NCBI RefSeq assembly: GCF_012163145.1 | Contig: NZ_JAAVTX010000003.1 | Coordinates: 372,001 to 436,000, forward strand | Origin: Falsiroseomonas frigidaquae | Lineage (GTDB): Bacteria > Pseudomonadota > Alphaproteobacteria > Acetobacterales > Acetobacteraceae | Direction: 5' to 3' | Length of the DNA stretch: 64,000 nucleotides | Shown here: piece after piece, positions 8,095 through 17,450 of the stretch | How positions within the stretch are numbered: position 1 is the stretch's first letter | Layout of the letters: each line of letters opens with the position of its first letter | Position numbers and translations under genes: made by a program | Notes under the pieces: model-generated | What the model was told of the DNA's origin: nothing | The model's input: the letters and a program-made list of their open reading frames with translations, nothing else | The model's database searches: none

Positions 8095-8556
8095 ATGTCA
8101 GGCATGCCTCGCGCCTCGCCACGTTCCCTCCCGCCCCCGGAAGATCACGCAGCGCGCTTCACGCAGCAGCGCGAAGCCGATCGCTCGGCCATTGCCGAAG
8201 ACTACGTCGAGCTGATCGCCGACCTCCTTCAGGAGGAAGGCGAGGCGCGTGCCGTGGATATTGCCCGACGCATGGGTGTTGCCCAGGCGACCGTCGCCGC
8301 GACGGTCGCGCGGCTGCAGCGCGACGGCCTGGTGGAAACCAAACCGTACCGCGGGCTGTTCCTGACGCCTGCCGGCCAGGCGGTGGCATCCGCTGCCCGG
8401 GCGCGACACGAATTGGTCGTCCGCTTCCTGCTGGCGGTGGGGCTCGACCCCGAGACTGCGGAGGCTGATGCCGAGGGGCTTGAGCATCATGCCAGCGAGA
8501 AAGCCCTGGCCGCCTTCGCACGCTTTCTCGCCAAGCATGAGGCCGACCCAAAGTGA
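8095..8556 (+). CDS. mntR: Manganese-responsive DtxR-family repressor MntR
   Basis: 153 residues, ATG at 8095 with GGAGG six bases upstream. After a variable N-terminus, residues 35-95 form a winged helix (IAEDYVELIADLLQEEGEARAVDIARRMG, then AQATVAATVARLQRDGLV). The C-terminal half is the dimerisation/metal domain of the DtxR family (ARARHELVVRFLLAVGLDPETAEADAEGLEHH), with the Glu/His residues that bind Mn2+. MntR bound to Mn2+ represses mntH. Its stop overlaps the GTG of the MerR gene (GTGA), so manganese and heavy-metal regulators are co-translated. Confidence 0.93.
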   Translation: MSGMPRASPRSLPPPEDHAARFTQQREADRSAIAEDYVELIADLLQEEGEARAVDIARRMGVAQATVAATVARLQRDGLVETKPYRGLFLTPAGQAVASAARARHELVVRFLLAVGLDPETAEADAEGLEHHASEKALAAFARFLAKHEADPK

Positions 8557-9026
8557 GCGCGACATTCTCGATCGGCGATCTCGCGCGCGCCACGGGCGTC
8601 AAGCCAACCACGATCCGGTGGTACGAGCAGGAGGGGTGGCTGCCGCCGCCAAGTAGGACCGAGGGCGGCCATCGCGCCTATGGCGCCGCGCATCTGCGCC
8701 GCCTCGGGTTCATTCGCCACGCCCGAGAACTGGGCTTCGAGAGCGAGGCGATCCGCGCATTGCTCGACCTTGCGGACAGGCCAGACGCAGACTGCGGTCA
8801 GGCGCATACGCTTGCGACCGCGCAGATTGGCGAGATCGACGCGCGGCTACGGCGGCTCACGGCTCTGCGCGCGGAACTTCAGCGCATGGCGACGAGTTGC
8901 GAGGGCGGCGTGGTTGGAGAGTGTCGGATCATTGAGACCCTTGCAGACTTCGCCCACGGGCACTGTGAGGATCCAACACACGGGACGCGTCGACTCCGAA
9001 GACGAGACGCGTCTCACATATTGTGA
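8553..9026 (+). CDS. MerR-family heavy-metal regulator (CadR/ZntR/PbrR-like)
   Basis: 157 residues with GTG start overlapping the mntR stop. Residues 5-70 are the MerR winged helix (SIGDLARATGVKPTTIRWYEQEGWLPPP, then GHRAYGAAHLRRL). A long dimerisation helix follows. The cysteines in DADCGQAH, TSCEGG and GECRII occupy the places of the three ligand cysteines of CadR/ZntR/PbrR sensors. MerR proteins sit on a promoter with an over-long spacer and switch it on when metal binds; the dyad at 5893-5911 upstream of zntA is the best target in view. Which of Zn, Cd or Pb it senses cannot be told from sequence. Confidence 0.9.
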   Translation: MSATFSIGDLARATGVKPTTIRWYEQEGWLPPPSRTEGGHRAYGAAHLRRLGFIRHARELGFESEAIRALLDLADRPDADCGQAHTLATAQIGEIDARLRRLTALRAELQRMATSCEGGVVGECRIIETLADFAHGHCEDPTHGTRRLRRRDASHIL

Positions 9027-9251
9027 CAACCCCCGCCGCGGACAGCCGCCTCCGCTGGCCCGTAGGGCATCCCTGCTGCGGTCGTCCGCCCGATGCAAGA
9101 CGCTCACGCGTCGCGGTGCGAACGCAGCGTCGCAATGCGACGTATTGAATATGCTTTGTCGGCAAGCCGATAAACCGCTGCAACGGAGGCATTCCATAAG
9201 TGGCCTGTGCCGCACCGCAAGGTGCTCGGCCCACGCAAGGAGAGAGCCACC

Positions 9252-9659
9252 ATGTCCCCGACTTCACCCACTGGATTAGCCCTCGCACTCGTCGCCGGCC
9301 TGGCCGTGGCGCCAACCTTGGCGCACGCCAACGGTCAGCCGGTGGTCTCCCTGGAGCCGATGTACCTGGGTCGCCTGCCTGTGCTGATCTACTCCAACCG
9401 CGCTTCAATGGTGACCTCGCTACCGGTGCGGCGCGTGACCGGCAGCGGAGAGAACGTTGAGATCGAATACGACACCTCCGCCACACCGAGTCCTGTCGTC
9501 AGCTGCGTCAATCCACGCATTGTCGGAACTGGGGAGAACGCCAGCAGCGAGTGCGACGAGGCCGCGACCGCCGCCGCGCCTCACACGATGCCCGACATGG
9601 GTGGGGGCCACAATTCGGCACTCTGGAACCTCCAGCGGCTGTCCAATTCGGTCCGCTGA
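9252..9659 (+). CDS. Exported protein with GSGEN motifs (copy 1, ICE)
   Basis: 135 residues; the ATG at 9252 follows AAGGAGAGAG and opens a clear signal peptide (GLALALVAGLAVAPTLAHA). No known domain is recognised. The mature part repeats a short motif: RRVTGSGENVEIEYD at about residue 60 and RIVGTGENASSECDE at about residue 90, the second with Cys and acidic residues. A Met/His tail (HTMPDMGGGHN) follows. The chromosomal protein at 56026 shares the signal-peptide layout and the same TGSGEN(V/I)EI(E/D)Y motif, so the two form a family. Its place directly before a cupredoxin and copA suggests a periplasmic copper role (inference). Confidence 0.75.
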   Translation: MSPTSPTGLALALVAGLAVAPTLAHANGQPVVSLEPMYLGRLPVLIYSNRASMVTSLPVRRVTGSGENVEIEYDTSATPSPVVSCVNPRIVGTGENASSECDEAATAAAPHTMPDMGGGHNSALWNLQRLSNSVR

Positions 9660-9670
9660 CCATCCTCCGG

Positions 9671-9708
9671 ACGTCCCGGTCAGCAATATTTTGTCATGAT
9701 CGGGACGT
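9671..9708. terminator. Perfect 8-bp hairpin between exported-protein gene and cupredoxin gene
   Basis: ACGTCCCG (9671-9678) and CGGGACGT (9701-9708) are exact inverted repeats with a 22-base loop that is AT-rich (GCAATATTTTGTCATG). It begins 11 bases after the stop codon of the upstream gene. No T-run follows, so it may be a weak terminator, an mRNA-stabilising hairpin or a protein-binding dyad ahead of the copper operon. Confidence 0.5.
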
Positions 9709-9790
9709 GCCCCGTACATGTTGGCAAGGCATCCTCCATGCCGAGGGGTTGTTCCGTCCGCCCCCCGCCCAACCATTCCAGGAGAGACCT

Positions 9791-10342
9791 GTGATCAAGA
9801 TGTCCCGTTTGGCTGCCCTGACGTTGCTGGCGGCCGCCGCCGCGACGCCTGCGATTCTCGTTCCAGCCCCTGCGCTCGCCTCGCCAGAAGGTCATGGCAA
9901 CAACGCCCAGTTGCTCGGCCAGCCAGCCGCGCGCGGCACCGGCCGCGTGGTGCGGATCGAGATGACGGAAAACGCTTACAGCGTGCCACGCATCCAGGTT
10001 CGCGCCGGCGAGACGATCCGCTTCGTGGCGGTGAATCGCGGCCAGTTCCTGCATGAGTTCAGCTTTGCGCCGGCTGCCGTCGCGGCCGCGCACCGGCCCG
10101 AGATGGCACGCATGTTCGAGCACGGCATGATCACGCCGGAGCGCGTCGTCAGCCTGACGATGACGATGCCGGACGGCACACGCATGGACCACACGGCGCC
10201 CAACACGGTGCTCGTGGAGCCGGGCAAGACCGGCGAGATCTCCTGGCGCTTCACGCGCGCCGGCACCATTGAGATCGCCTGCAACATCCCCGGCCACTAT
10301 GAGAGCGGCATGGCGGCCGAACTCGTCGTGACGCCGCGCTGA
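9791..10342 (+). CDS. Periplasmic cupredoxin-domain copper protein
   Basis: 183 residues from GTG at 9791, which has GGAGAG five bases ahead; the ATG at 9800 is the alternative. A signal peptide ends near ALAS. The mature chain is one cupredoxin (plastocyanin/azurin-like) domain with all type-1 copper ligands visible: His in QFLHEFSF, then Cys, His and Met in ACNIPGHYESGM. Such CopI/CusF-like cupredoxins buffer or deliver periplasmic copper. It lies 16 bases ahead of the multicopper oxidase gene and is probably co-transcribed with it. Confidence 0.9.
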   Translation: MIKMSRLAALTLLAAAAATPAILVPAPALASPEGHGNNAQLLGQPAARGTGRVVRIEMTENAYSVPRIQVRAGETIRFVAVNRGQFLHEFSFAPAAVAAAHRPEMARMFEHGMITPERVVSLTMTMPDGTRMDHTAPNTVLVEPGKTGEISWRFTRAGTIEIACNIPGHYESGMAAELVVTPR

Positions 10343-10358
10343 ACGACGGAGAACGCAC

Positions 10359-12170
10359 ATGACCAGCCCGCTTTCCCGTCGTGACTCCCTGAAGCTGGCC
10401 GCCGCCGCCGGGATGGCGGGCGTGGTGACCGCCTTCCCAGGCCGCCAGAGCTTCGCCAATGCGCATCGCGTTCAGGATCTGGCGGTGGAGGCTACGCGCA
10501 TCACCGTTGATGGCACGCAGACCAATGCGCTGACCATCGGCGGCACTGTGCCCGGCCCGGTACTTCGGTGGCGCGAGGGCGAGGAGGTGGTGATCCGGGT
10601 CACCAACCGCCTGAGCGAGCCGACCTCCATCCACTGGCACGGGCTGCTGCTCGCCGGCGTCATGGACGGCGCGCCCGGCTTCAACGGCTATGAGGCGATC
10701 CAGCCCGGTCAGACCTACACCTACCGCTTCCAGCTCCGGCAGGCCGGCACCTACTGGTACCATAGCCACTCCGCGGCGCAGGAGCAGGCGGGCATGTACG
10801 GCGCGATCGTCATTGAGCCGGCGAGACCGGAGCCGGTGCGCGTGACGCGCGACTATGTCGTGTTGCTCTCGGATCATAGCCCGGAAGCGCCGGACGCTAT
10901 CTTCCGTAATCTCCGGAACCGCGAAGGCTACTACAACCGTGGCCAGCGCACGTTTCTGGATTTCATGCGTGACGTTCGACGTGATGGCTGGAGTGCCACA
11001 ATGGCCGATCGAAAGGCCTGGGGCGAAATGCGGATGGACCCGACGGACCTAGCCGACGTCACCGGCTACAGCTTCCTGGTCAACGGGCGCGGCCCGCAAG
11101 ACAACAAGACTTTCCTTTTCACCCCGGGCGAGCGGGTGCGGCTACGCTTCATCAACGGATCAGCCATGTCCATGTATGACGTAGCGATTCCCGACCTGCG
11201 GATGACGGTGATCTCGGCGGACGGGTTGCCTGTCATCCCGGTGCCGGTCGACGAGTTCCGCATCGGCGTCGGCGAGACCTACGACGTGGTGGTCAACCCG
11301 ACGGAGGCGCGAGCCTTCACCATCATGTCGGAGCCGCTCGACCGCAGCGGTTATGCGCGCGCCACGCTGGCACCGCGCGAAGGGATGGAGGCGGCTATTC
11401 CGCCACGTCGGCCGAGGACCGTGCTGACCATGGCAGATATGGGCATGGCCCATGGCGGGATGGCGATGGGCGGCTCAGCGATGGCTGGCATGGATCATAG
11501 CGGTATGGCGATGGGTGGCTCGGCGATGGCGGGCATGAACCATGGTGGCATGCCGATGAGTGGAAGTGGCACCGGCCCGGCCGCGGCCAACCCTCATGCG
11601 GGGCATGTGATGCCCGGCGCGCCGGCGCAAGCCGCAGCCGACCCCCATGCGGGACATGCAATGCCTAGTGCCACTGCCATGGCCGATCCGAACAACCCTT
11701 TGGGTTGGGAACAGGCCGGCACACCCGAAGGCAAGCGTGCACTGCGCTACGCCGACCTCCGTAGCACGCGAGCTCGCCCGAACGCGCCGCAGCCTTCACG
11801 GGACATCATCCTGCGACTCACCGGCCAGATGGGGCGCTATTCCTGGTCACTGAACGACCGCCGCTTCGGCATGGAGGAGGGAATCCGGGTCCGCGAGGGT
11901 GACCGCATTCGCATCCGATTCATGAATGAGACGATGATGGCGCATCCCATGCACCTGCACGGGATGTTCATGGAGATGGAGAACGGCGCAGGCGACCGGC
12001 TGCCCTACAAGCATGTTGTGCTCGTCCGCCCGGGTGCCGAAGCCTCCGTTCTGCTCACCGCCGACGAGGTAGGCGACTGGCCGTTCCACTGCCACCTCCT
12101 GTACCACATGGAAGCCGGCATGATGACGCGCTTCATCGTCGAGCCGGCTCGCGTGGCGAGCGCCGGTTGA
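10359..12170 (+). CDS. copA: Multicopper oxidase, copper-resistance protein CopA
   Basis: 603 residues. The N-terminus SRRDSLKLAAAAGMAG is a twin-arginine signal, expected for an oxidase folded with copper before export. Copper-site motifs are complete: IHWHGLLL, WYHSHSAAQEQAGMYG, MAHPMHLHGMFME and FHCHLLYHMEAGMMTRF. Between domains 2 and 3, residues 365-435 are a Met/His-rich region of MGG, MAGMDHSGM and HAGH repeats, which bind extra Cu(I). The enzyme oxidises Cu(I) in the periplasm. Its stop overlaps the copB start (TGATG). This is the Pcu/Cop oxidase, distinct from the ATPase also called CopA. Confidence 0.96.
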   Translation: MTSPLSRRDSLKLAAAAGMAGVVTAFPGRQSFANAHRVQDLAVEATRITVDGTQTNALTIGGTVPGPVLRWREGEEVVIRVTNRLSEPTSIHWHGLLLAGVMDGAPGFNGYEAIQPGQTYTYRFQLRQAGTYWYHSHSAAQEQAGMYGAIVIEPARPEPVRVTRDYVVLLSDHSPEAPDAIFRNLRNREGYYNRGQRTFLDFMRDVRRDGWSATMADRKAWGEMRMDPTDLADVTGYSFLVNGRGPQDNKTFLFTPGERVRLRFINGSAMSMYDVAIPDLRMTVISADGLPVIPVPVDEFRIGVGETYDVVVNPTEARAFTIMSEPLDRSGYARATLAPREGMEAAIPPRRPRTVLTMADMGMAHGGMAMGGSAMAGMDHSGMAMGGSAMAGMNHGGMPMSGSGTGPAAANPHAGHVMPGAPAQAAADPHAGHAMPSATAMADPNNPLGWEQAGTPEGKRALRYADLRSTRARPNAPQPSRDIILRLTGQMGRYSWSLNDRRFGMEEGIRVREGDRIRIRFMNETMMAHPMHLHGMFMEMENGAGDRLPYKHVVLVRPGAEASVLLTADEVGDWPFHCHLLYHMEAGMMTRFIVEPARVASAG

Positions 12171-12895
12171 TGCGAAATGTTGTCCTTGCTGCCGTCGCGG
12201 GTGCCTTTCTGGCGCCCGCTATGCCCGCCCTGGCCCACAGCCATAACGCCATTAACTCAGTGGTCCGCCTCAATAATCTCGACTACGGCGGGTCTTCGCA
12301 GGGCGATCGATTCTCATGGGATCTCGATGCCCGGGTTGGAACTTACGATCATCGGCTCCTGTTCCGTACGGAAGGCGAGCAAATCCGTGGTCAGACAGAC
12401 AAGGCCGAGATCCAACTCTTCTACAACCGACCCATCTCGGAATTCTGGGACGTCAACGTCGGGTGGCGCCGCGACTTCTTCCGGACCAATAGGAACTACG
12501 GCGCTTTCGGCTTTTCGGGCATCGCGCCCTACTTCTTTGAGGTCGAGGCAACCGCCTATGTCAGCGAAGAAGGCGTGCTGAGCGGGCGCCTGGAGTCTTC
12601 AACCGACTTGCTGATCGCCCGAAGCATCTTCAACGACAACGGACCAGGTCTCTATCTGAAGCCCGCAATCGAGATCAACGCAAGTGCGGGCAATGACCGC
12701 GAGTTGGAGATAAGGCGGGGACTGACGGACATGGATCTGTCGCTACAGCTGCGCTACGAATTTACCCCTCAGATCGCGCCCTACGTCCAGGTCGGCTGGG
12801 AGCGTCAGTTGGGCGAGACCGCCAATCTGGCACGCGCGAATGGAGAGCGAATTTCCAACAGCTATGCTGTCATTGGCATTCGATCGATGTTCTGA
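12170..12895 (+). CDS. copB: Copper-resistance outer-membrane protein CopB
   Basis: 241 residues, ATG at 12170 sharing its A with the copA stop; a TTG one codon earlier is less likely. Signal peptide RNVVLAAVAGAFLAPAMPALAHS. The mature part is the CopB beta-barrel: FSWDLDARVGTYDHRLLFRTEGE, alternating strands, and a terminal Phe (GIRSMF) typical of outer-membrane proteins. The Met-rich N-terminal repeat seen in Pseudomonas CopB is missing here, so this is a minimal form. It works with CopA in periplasmic copper handling. Confidence 0.92.
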   Translation: MRNVVLAAVAGAFLAPAMPALAHSHNAINSVVRLNNLDYGGSSQGDRFSWDLDARVGTYDHRLLFRTEGEQIRGQTDKAEIQLFYNRPISEFWDVNVGWRRDFFRTNRNYGAFGFSGIAPYFFEVEATAYVSEEGVLSGRLESSTDLLIARSIFNDNGPGLYLKPAIEINASAGNDRELEIRRGLTDMDLSLQLRYEFTPQIAPYVQVGWERQLGETANLARANGERISNSYAVIGIRSMF

Positions 12896-12930
12896 TGTTA
12901 CAGGGCCCGCGTACACGGAGGTAGTCAGCT

Positions 12931-13674
12931 ATGCGGGCCGATCAATTGTCACCAGAAGCGCATCTCCTCGTTGTCGAGGATGACGGGGAGATGCGAAACC
13001 TGATCACGAAATTCCTGCGCCAGAACGGCTTCCGCGTCACTGGCGCGCGCGACGGGCGGGAGATGTGGGACGTGCTAGGCAGCGCCCCGGTGGACCTTAT
13101 TCTTCTCGATGTCATGCTTCCCGGGCAATCCGGCCTCGATCTGTGCCGCGCCCTGCGCGCGAAGTCAGGCGTGCCGATCATCATGGTGACGGCGCGCGGT
13201 GAAGAGGCAGATAGGGTGCTCGGGCTCGAATTGGGTGCAGACGACTATATCCCAAAGCCGTTCGGCCGCGCAGAACTTTTGGCGCGTGTGCGGGCTTTGC
13301 TGCGTCGGTCCAGCGGCGCAGCTGGCGAGCCGGTGGCAGGCACGACGGGAGGCACGATTACCTTCGGCGGTTGGTCGCTTGATGCCCGGCGGCGGGAGCT
13401 GGCGTCCCCGGACGGCGTGGCGGTCGACCTCTCGGGCGGCGAATACGATTTGCTGCTGGCCTTCTGCGAGCACGCACAGCGGGTTCTGAGTCGGGACCAG
13501 CTGCTCGACCTGGCGCGGAACCGCCATGCATTCAACGGCACCGACCGGTCGGTGGATGTGATGGTGAGTCGCTTGCGGCGGAAGCTTGAACCGACCGACG
13601 AAAGCCCGACAGTGATCAAAACGATCCGCGGCGCCGGCTATATGTTGGTGCCTGCCGTGAAGCGCGGCGTGTGA
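12931..13674 (+). CDS. OmpR-family response regulator of the copper two-component system
   Basis: 247 residues. The receiver domain carries the acidic pair EDD (17-19), phospho-acceptor Asp60 in LILLDVMLPG, and the switch Lys in DDYIPKPFG. The C-terminal winged helix of the OmpR/PhoB type ends in RLRRKLEP...TVIKTIRGAGYMLVP. Its stop overlaps the kinase start (GTGA). The gene sits 35 bases after copB and before a kinase and DUF411 gene, as copR does; copper is the likely signal, inferred from context only. Confidence 0.93.
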   Translation: MRADQLSPEAHLLVVEDDGEMRNLITKFLRQNGFRVTGARDGREMWDVLGSAPVDLILLDVMLPGQSGLDLCRALRAKSGVPIIMVTARGEEADRVLGLELGADDYIPKPFGRAELLARVRALLRRSSGAAGEPVAGTTGGTITFGGWSLDARRRELASPDGVAVDLSGGEYDLLLAFCEHAQRVLSRDQLLDLARNRHAFNGTDRSVDVMVSRLRRKLEPTDESPTVIKTIRGAGYMLVPAVKRGV

Positions 13675-15041
13675 GGTGGCTCGGCTGGCTGGTTCCCGGG
13701 ACGCTTGGCGGGCGCGTCGTCCTTGTCCTGCTGGTCGGCCTGCTCACCTTCCATGTCGGCAGCCTTTGGGTGCACCAGGCGGGAACTGCGGCGCTGCTCG
13801 GCACGACGTGGGAAGCAGTGCTCGCGGAGCGTCTGGTTTCCGTCAAGCGCGCGGTGGTCGCGCTGCCGCTTGCGGAGCGCGACGGCACAGCTCATGCCCT
13901 ATCAACCGCTAGCCTGGACCTGCATTGGACCGCAGACCCGGCCGTAAACTTGGTGGAGGAGGCAAGCTCACGCATTGAGGCGCTCCGGGCAAGGCTCGGC
14001 GAACTCGTGCCAGTATCCGACCTTGCCGGCCTTCGGCTGGGCTATGCCGAGCAGGGCGCGAATCAGGCCGACCCGGCGCGCCACCTGCTTCTAGGCGCAC
14101 TGCCAATGGCGGATGGAACTTGGCTCAACTTCTCGGCGACGCTGCTCCGTTCGGGTGCACCCGAACACGCGACAGTATTGTCCACCACGGCCATGGGTGT
14201 GGGTATCCTCATCCTCGCGCTGTTCGTGGTTCGGCTGATAAGCCGACCGCTGCGCGCGCTGTCGGAGGCGGCGGACCGGATCGGCGGGGTGGGGTCGCAG
14301 GCGCCGATCCCGGAGGAGGGGCCACGTGAGGTCCGCCAGGCGGCGCAGGCCTTCAACCGAATGCAGGGGCGCATCGACCGTCTCATCGCCGACCGCACGC
14401 AGGCGCTGGCCGCCGTCAGCCACGACCTGCGCACACCAATCGCGCGACTGCGGCTGCGCGCCGGCTTCGTCGAGGATGGCGAGGCGGCGCGTGCGATTGA
14501 TTCCGATCTCGACGAAATGGAGGCAATGATTGACTCAACACTCGCCTATCTGCGTGGCGAAACCGAAAGCGAGCCGCGCAAGGCGGCCGATTTGGTGGCG
14601 ATGATCGAGACCCTGTGCGACGCGGCCGCCGATGCGGGCGCGGCCGTGACCTATACCGGCCCATCGCAGGCGAGGCTGGTCTGCAGCCCGGTGACGCTGA
14701 AGCGAGCGTTCTCGAACCTGATCGACAATGCCGTGAAATATGGAGGCGGCGCTCGTGTCGGGCTGATCGATGAGGGATCCCGGATCCTAATCCGAGTTGA
14801 AGATGACGGGCCCGGCATTCCAGAGGCGGACATGCAGGCAGTGTTCGAGCCGTTCCGGCGCCTCGAGACATCGCGCAATCGCGGCACCGGCGGCAGCGGG
14901 CTCGGTTTGACTATCGCTCGTCAGGCTGTCGAGCGGCACGGCGGTACGCTGCGGCTTTCAAATCTGCCCGCTACTGGGTTGTTGGCAGTAGTTACGCTAC
15001 CGATATCAACAAACACATCGACAAAGGAGAGTGCGTCGTGA
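13671..15041 (+). CDS. Sensor histidine kinase (copper two-component system)
   Basis: 456 residues, GTG start overlapping the regulator stop. Two transmembrane helices (about 17-35 and 170-189) bracket a periplasmic sensor loop of some 135 residues. A HAMP domain follows (RPLRALSEAADRIG), then the H-box AAVSHDLRTPIARLRLR with His251, the N-box NLIDNAVKYGGG, the G1 box EDDGPGIPE and the G2 box GGSGLGLTIARQAV. This is the EnvZ/QseC class. The sensor loop has few Met or His residues, unlike CusS, so the ligand cannot be read from it. Confidence 0.93.
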   Translation: MRWLGWLVPGTLGGRVVLVLLVGLLTFHVGSLWVHQAGTAALLGTTWEAVLAERLVSVKRAVVALPLAERDGTAHALSTASLDLHWTADPAVNLVEEASSRIEALRARLGELVPVSDLAGLRLGYAEQGANQADPARHLLLGALPMADGTWLNFSATLLRSGAPEHATVLSTTAMGVGILILALFVVRLISRPLRALSEAADRIGGVGSQAPIPEEGPREVRQAAQAFNRMQGRIDRLIADRTQALAAVSHDLRTPIARLRLRAGFVEDGEAARAIDSDLDEMEAMIDSTLAYLRGETESEPRKAADLVAMIETLCDAAADAGAAVTYTGPSQARLVCSPVTLKRAFSNLIDNAVKYGGGARVGLIDEGSRILIRVEDDGPGIPEADMQAVFEPFRRLETSRNRGTGGSGLGLTIARQAVERHGGTLRLSNLPATGLLAVVTLPISTNTSTKESAS

Positions 15042-15511
15042 CGCTAGGAAGACGTGGACTGTTTTCGGCGGGATTAACCTTGCTGGCTGCACCGGCCGCT
15101 GCGGTCGCGGGGGGGCTACCGCGCGTTCAGGTGTGGCGAGATGCGAACTGCGGCTGCTGTGGCGCGTGGGTGGAGCACATGCGCACGGCAGGCTTCGCCG
15201 TTGAAGACAATGTTGTGGGATCGGTAGCCGCTGCGCGCAGGGCGCTCGGCACACCGGCTGACCTGCTCTCCTGCCATGCGGCGCTAGTCGACCGCTATGT
15301 ACTGGAAGGCCATGTGCCAGCGGTTGCCGTGAAGCGCCTGCTGGCAACGCGTCCCCCAGGTGTCCGCGGGCTCTCGGTGCCGGCCATGCCGCTGGGATCG
15401 CCGGGCATGGAGATGCCTGGCGCAGCGCCGGATACCTACGACGTAATCGCTTTCGACGGCACTGGCGGCCGAATGAGCTTCATGCGTTTCCGGGGCGGCG
15501 AGCCGGCCTGA
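15038..15511 (+). CDS. DUF411 metal-binding exported protein (copy 2)
   Basis: 157 residues, GTG start overlapping the kinase stop (GTGA), so it is translated with the two-component system. Signal peptide RRGLFSAGLTLLAAPAAAVAG with twin arginine. The core repeats the DUF411 landmarks of the copy at 5948: WRDANCGCCGAWVEHMR, LLSCHAALVDRYVLEGHVPAVAVKRLL and GSPGMEMPG. Coupling to a sensor kinase suggests this protein could feed back on sensing by binding periplasmic copper (inference). The 283 bases from its stop to the IS3 end at 15795 hold nothing I can identify. Confidence 0.9.
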   Translation: MTLGRRGLFSAGLTLLAAPAAAVAGGLPRVQVWRDANCGCCGAWVEHMRTAGFAVEDNVVGSVAAARRALGTPADLLSCHAALVDRYVLEGHVPAVAVKRLLATRPPGVRGLSVPAMPLGSPGMEMPGAAPDTYDVIAFDGTGGRMSFMRFRGGEPA

Positions 15512-15833
15512 CCGCTTTGCGCGGCCACCCGGCAATCTCGTCCGGTGTTCCCGCTATATCCGCCGAAGCCGTAGAAGGAACCGACGACGCCGGTTCTCGC
15601 TGTGAAGCCAGGCGATTGGAAAGATGTGAAGCCGTTCGCCGAGGTTCGAAGTGGCGAGACGTAGCGGGCGGAGAAGATCGCAAGGCGGGTTGCGAAGCCC
15701 GCCGAATCTCGCTCGAGGCTGCTGGCGCCCGTGTGGATCGCGAATGTGAGACACGTGTTCGCGAGATTCACTCGCTTGGCCACGCCACACTGCTTGAACC
15801 GCGCCGGGTTTGCCGGAGGCTGTTTGGTGTGAG

Positions 15834-16739
15834 TCAGGCCGCCAGGGGTGTGGCTTCCTGGGCGGCATAGTAGCGCGCCTCCGCTTCGGCGGGCGGGATG
15901 TTGCCGATCGGCTCGAGGAGGCGGCGGTTGTTGAACCAGTCCACCCATTCGAGAGTGGCGAACTCGACGACCTCGAGGCTACGCCACGGCCCGCGGCGCC
16001 GGATGACCTCGGTCTTGAACAGGCCGATGACGCTCTCGGCCAGCGCGTTGTCGTAGCTGTCGCCGACGCTGCCGACCGACGGCTCGATCCCGGCCTCGGC
16101 CAGGCGCTCGGTGTAGCGGATCGACACGTATTGCACGCCGCGGTCGCTGTGATGGACCAGCCCCGTGCCCTGGACAGGCCGCCGGTCGTGCAGCGCCTGC
16201 TCAAGAGCATCGAGGACAAACCCCGCATGGGCCGTCCGCGACACCCGCCAGCCGACGATCCTTCGGGCGAAGGTGTCGATGACGAAGGCGACGTAGACAA
16301 AGCCCTGCCAGGTCGCGACGTAGGTGAAGTCGGACACCCAGAGCAGGTTCGGACGCGGCGCGAGGAACTGCCGGTTCACCCGGTCGGCCGGGCACGGGGC
16401 GCCCCTGTCCGGCACTGTCGTCCTTGTCTCCTTCCCGCGCACCACGCCGCGCAAGCCCAACTGCCGCATCAGACGTGCCACGGTGCAGCGGGCGACCGGC
16501 GTCCCCTCGCGACCGAGTTGGCGCCAGACCTTCCGCACGCCGTAGACGCCGAAGTTCTCGGCGTGGACGCGCCGCACCTCCGCCCGCAGCATCCCGTCTC
16601 GCTGCGACCTGGTCGAGCCTTGGGTGGGATCGGCGCGCTGCGCAACGCGGGCGTGGTAGGTGGACGGGGCGATCGGCAGGACACGGCAGATCGGCTCGAC
16701 CCCATACTCACCCCGATGATCGTCGATGAACGCGATCAT
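15834..16739 (-). CDS. IS3-family transposase OrfB (DDE integrase domain)
   Basis: 301 residues. An HTH_21 segment ([27 protein letters not shown]) precedes the retroviral-type integrase core. The catalytic residues are visible: Asp in [11 protein letters not shown], Asp in [12 protein letters not shown] and Glu in [16 protein letters not shown]. The ATG overlaps the orfA stop by four bases (ATGA), one frame back. In IS3 elements the active transposase is an OrfAB fusion made by -1 frameshifting; OrfB alone is also made here by coupling. Confidence 0.95.
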   Translation of the reverse strand: MIAFIDDHRGEYGVEPICRVLPIAPSTYHARVAQRADPTQGSTRSQRDGMLRAEVRRVHAENFGVYGVRKVWRQLGREGTPVARCTVARLMRQLGLRGVVRGKETRTTVPDRGAPCPADRVNRQFLAPRPNLLWVSDFTYVATWQGFVYVAFVIDTFARRIVGWRVSRTAHAGFVLDALEQALHDRRPVQGTGLVHHSDRGVQYVSIRYTERLAEAGIEPSVGSVGDSYDNALAESVIGLFKTEVIRRRGPWRSLEVVEFATLEWVDWFNNRRLLEPIGNIPPAEAEARYYAAQEATPLAA

Positions 16740-17068
16740 GGCTTCGACCGGCGGTCGAGCTCCGCCAGGGCAAAATACGCCGACGCCTTGCGCAGGATCT
16801 CATTGGCCTGGCGCAGCTCGCGGACCTCCCGCTCCAGCGCCTTGATCCGATCCCGCTCCTCGCTCGTGGGGCCCGCTCGCTTGCCGCGATCGCGCTCTGC
16901 CTGCCGCACCCAGCGCCGCAGCGTCTCCGCCGTGCAGCCGATCTTCGCCGCGATCGAACCGATCGCCGCCCACTGCGAGCCGTGCTCCCCGGCGCCGTCC
17001 AGCACAAGCCGCACCGCCCGCTCCCGAACCTCAGGCGAGTAGTTCGCCGCCGTCTTCCTTGCCGTCAT
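16736..17068 (-). CDS. IS3-family transposase OrfA (HTH)
   Basis: 110 residues: an HTH of the transposase_8 type ([37 protein letters not shown]) followed by a leucine-zipper-like coiled coil ([31 protein letters not shown]). The protein binds the terminal repeats and, by frameshifting, supplies the N-terminus of the OrfAB transposase. Its first codon lies 24 bases inside the right inverted repeat. Confidence 0.93.
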   Translation of the reverse strand: MTARKTAANYSPEVRERAVRLVLDGAGEHGSQWAAIGSIAAKIGCTAETLRRWVRQAERDRGKRAGPTSEERDRIKALEREVRELRQANEILRKASAYFALAELDRRSKP

Positions 17069-17450
17069 CGCTCCATCCTCTCAACGGTTGGAGCCTCCGG
17101 CAAACCCGGCGCGGTTCAGCTTGCCGCGACGCTTACGCTGCCGCTGTTCGTACTCGAGATGGTGGGCCACCTTGTGCGTGCGCTGCATCTTTGGATAGCC
17201 GGCGCGATCGGATGGAGGTGTTCTGGTAACTGCATTTCGCCCTGGCCGCGGTGATGCTCTTCGGGCTTGGCCTGTGCTTCCATTTGAAGGGCTGACCGAC
17301 CTGCTGCGCGGTGCGCCTAGCATGGACTCTCGCTGGTAGCGATCGGCACCGGCACCGCTTGGGCCTACTCGGTCGTGGCAGCTTTCGCGCCGGGGCTGCT
17401 ACCTGCGTAAGCGTGCGCTGACGGCTGCGGCCGTTGCGGCTTGACGCGGC

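Larger units (their letters stand above)
15795..17118 (-). mobile_element. Complete IS3-family insertion sequence, 1324 bp
   Basis: The ends are exact 27-bp inverted repeats: 15795-15821 begins TGAACCGCGCCGGG, and 17092-17118 is its reverse complement. Both ends have the TG...CA termini of the IS3 family. The element is flanked by a 3-bp target duplication, GCT (15792-15794 and 17119-17121). It encodes orfA and orfB in -1 related frames. Perfect ends, intact duplications and open genes suggest recent arrival and a still-active copy. Confidence 0.95.

Noticed and set aside
11427-11660. DNA repeats (ATGGCGATGGG-like) within the oxidase gene, first taken for a minisatellite or CRISPR
   Set aside because: They encode the Met/His-rich copper-binding region of CopA and have no spacers; protein-level repeats explain them. 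No CRISPR array is present in the window.
15512-15794. Minus-strand frame with a regular Phe/Gly/Ser pattern, possible outer-membrane protein fragment
   Set aside because: No start, no ribosome site, no family match; the frame runs into the IS end. I could not support a gene or link it to the ATPase remnant.
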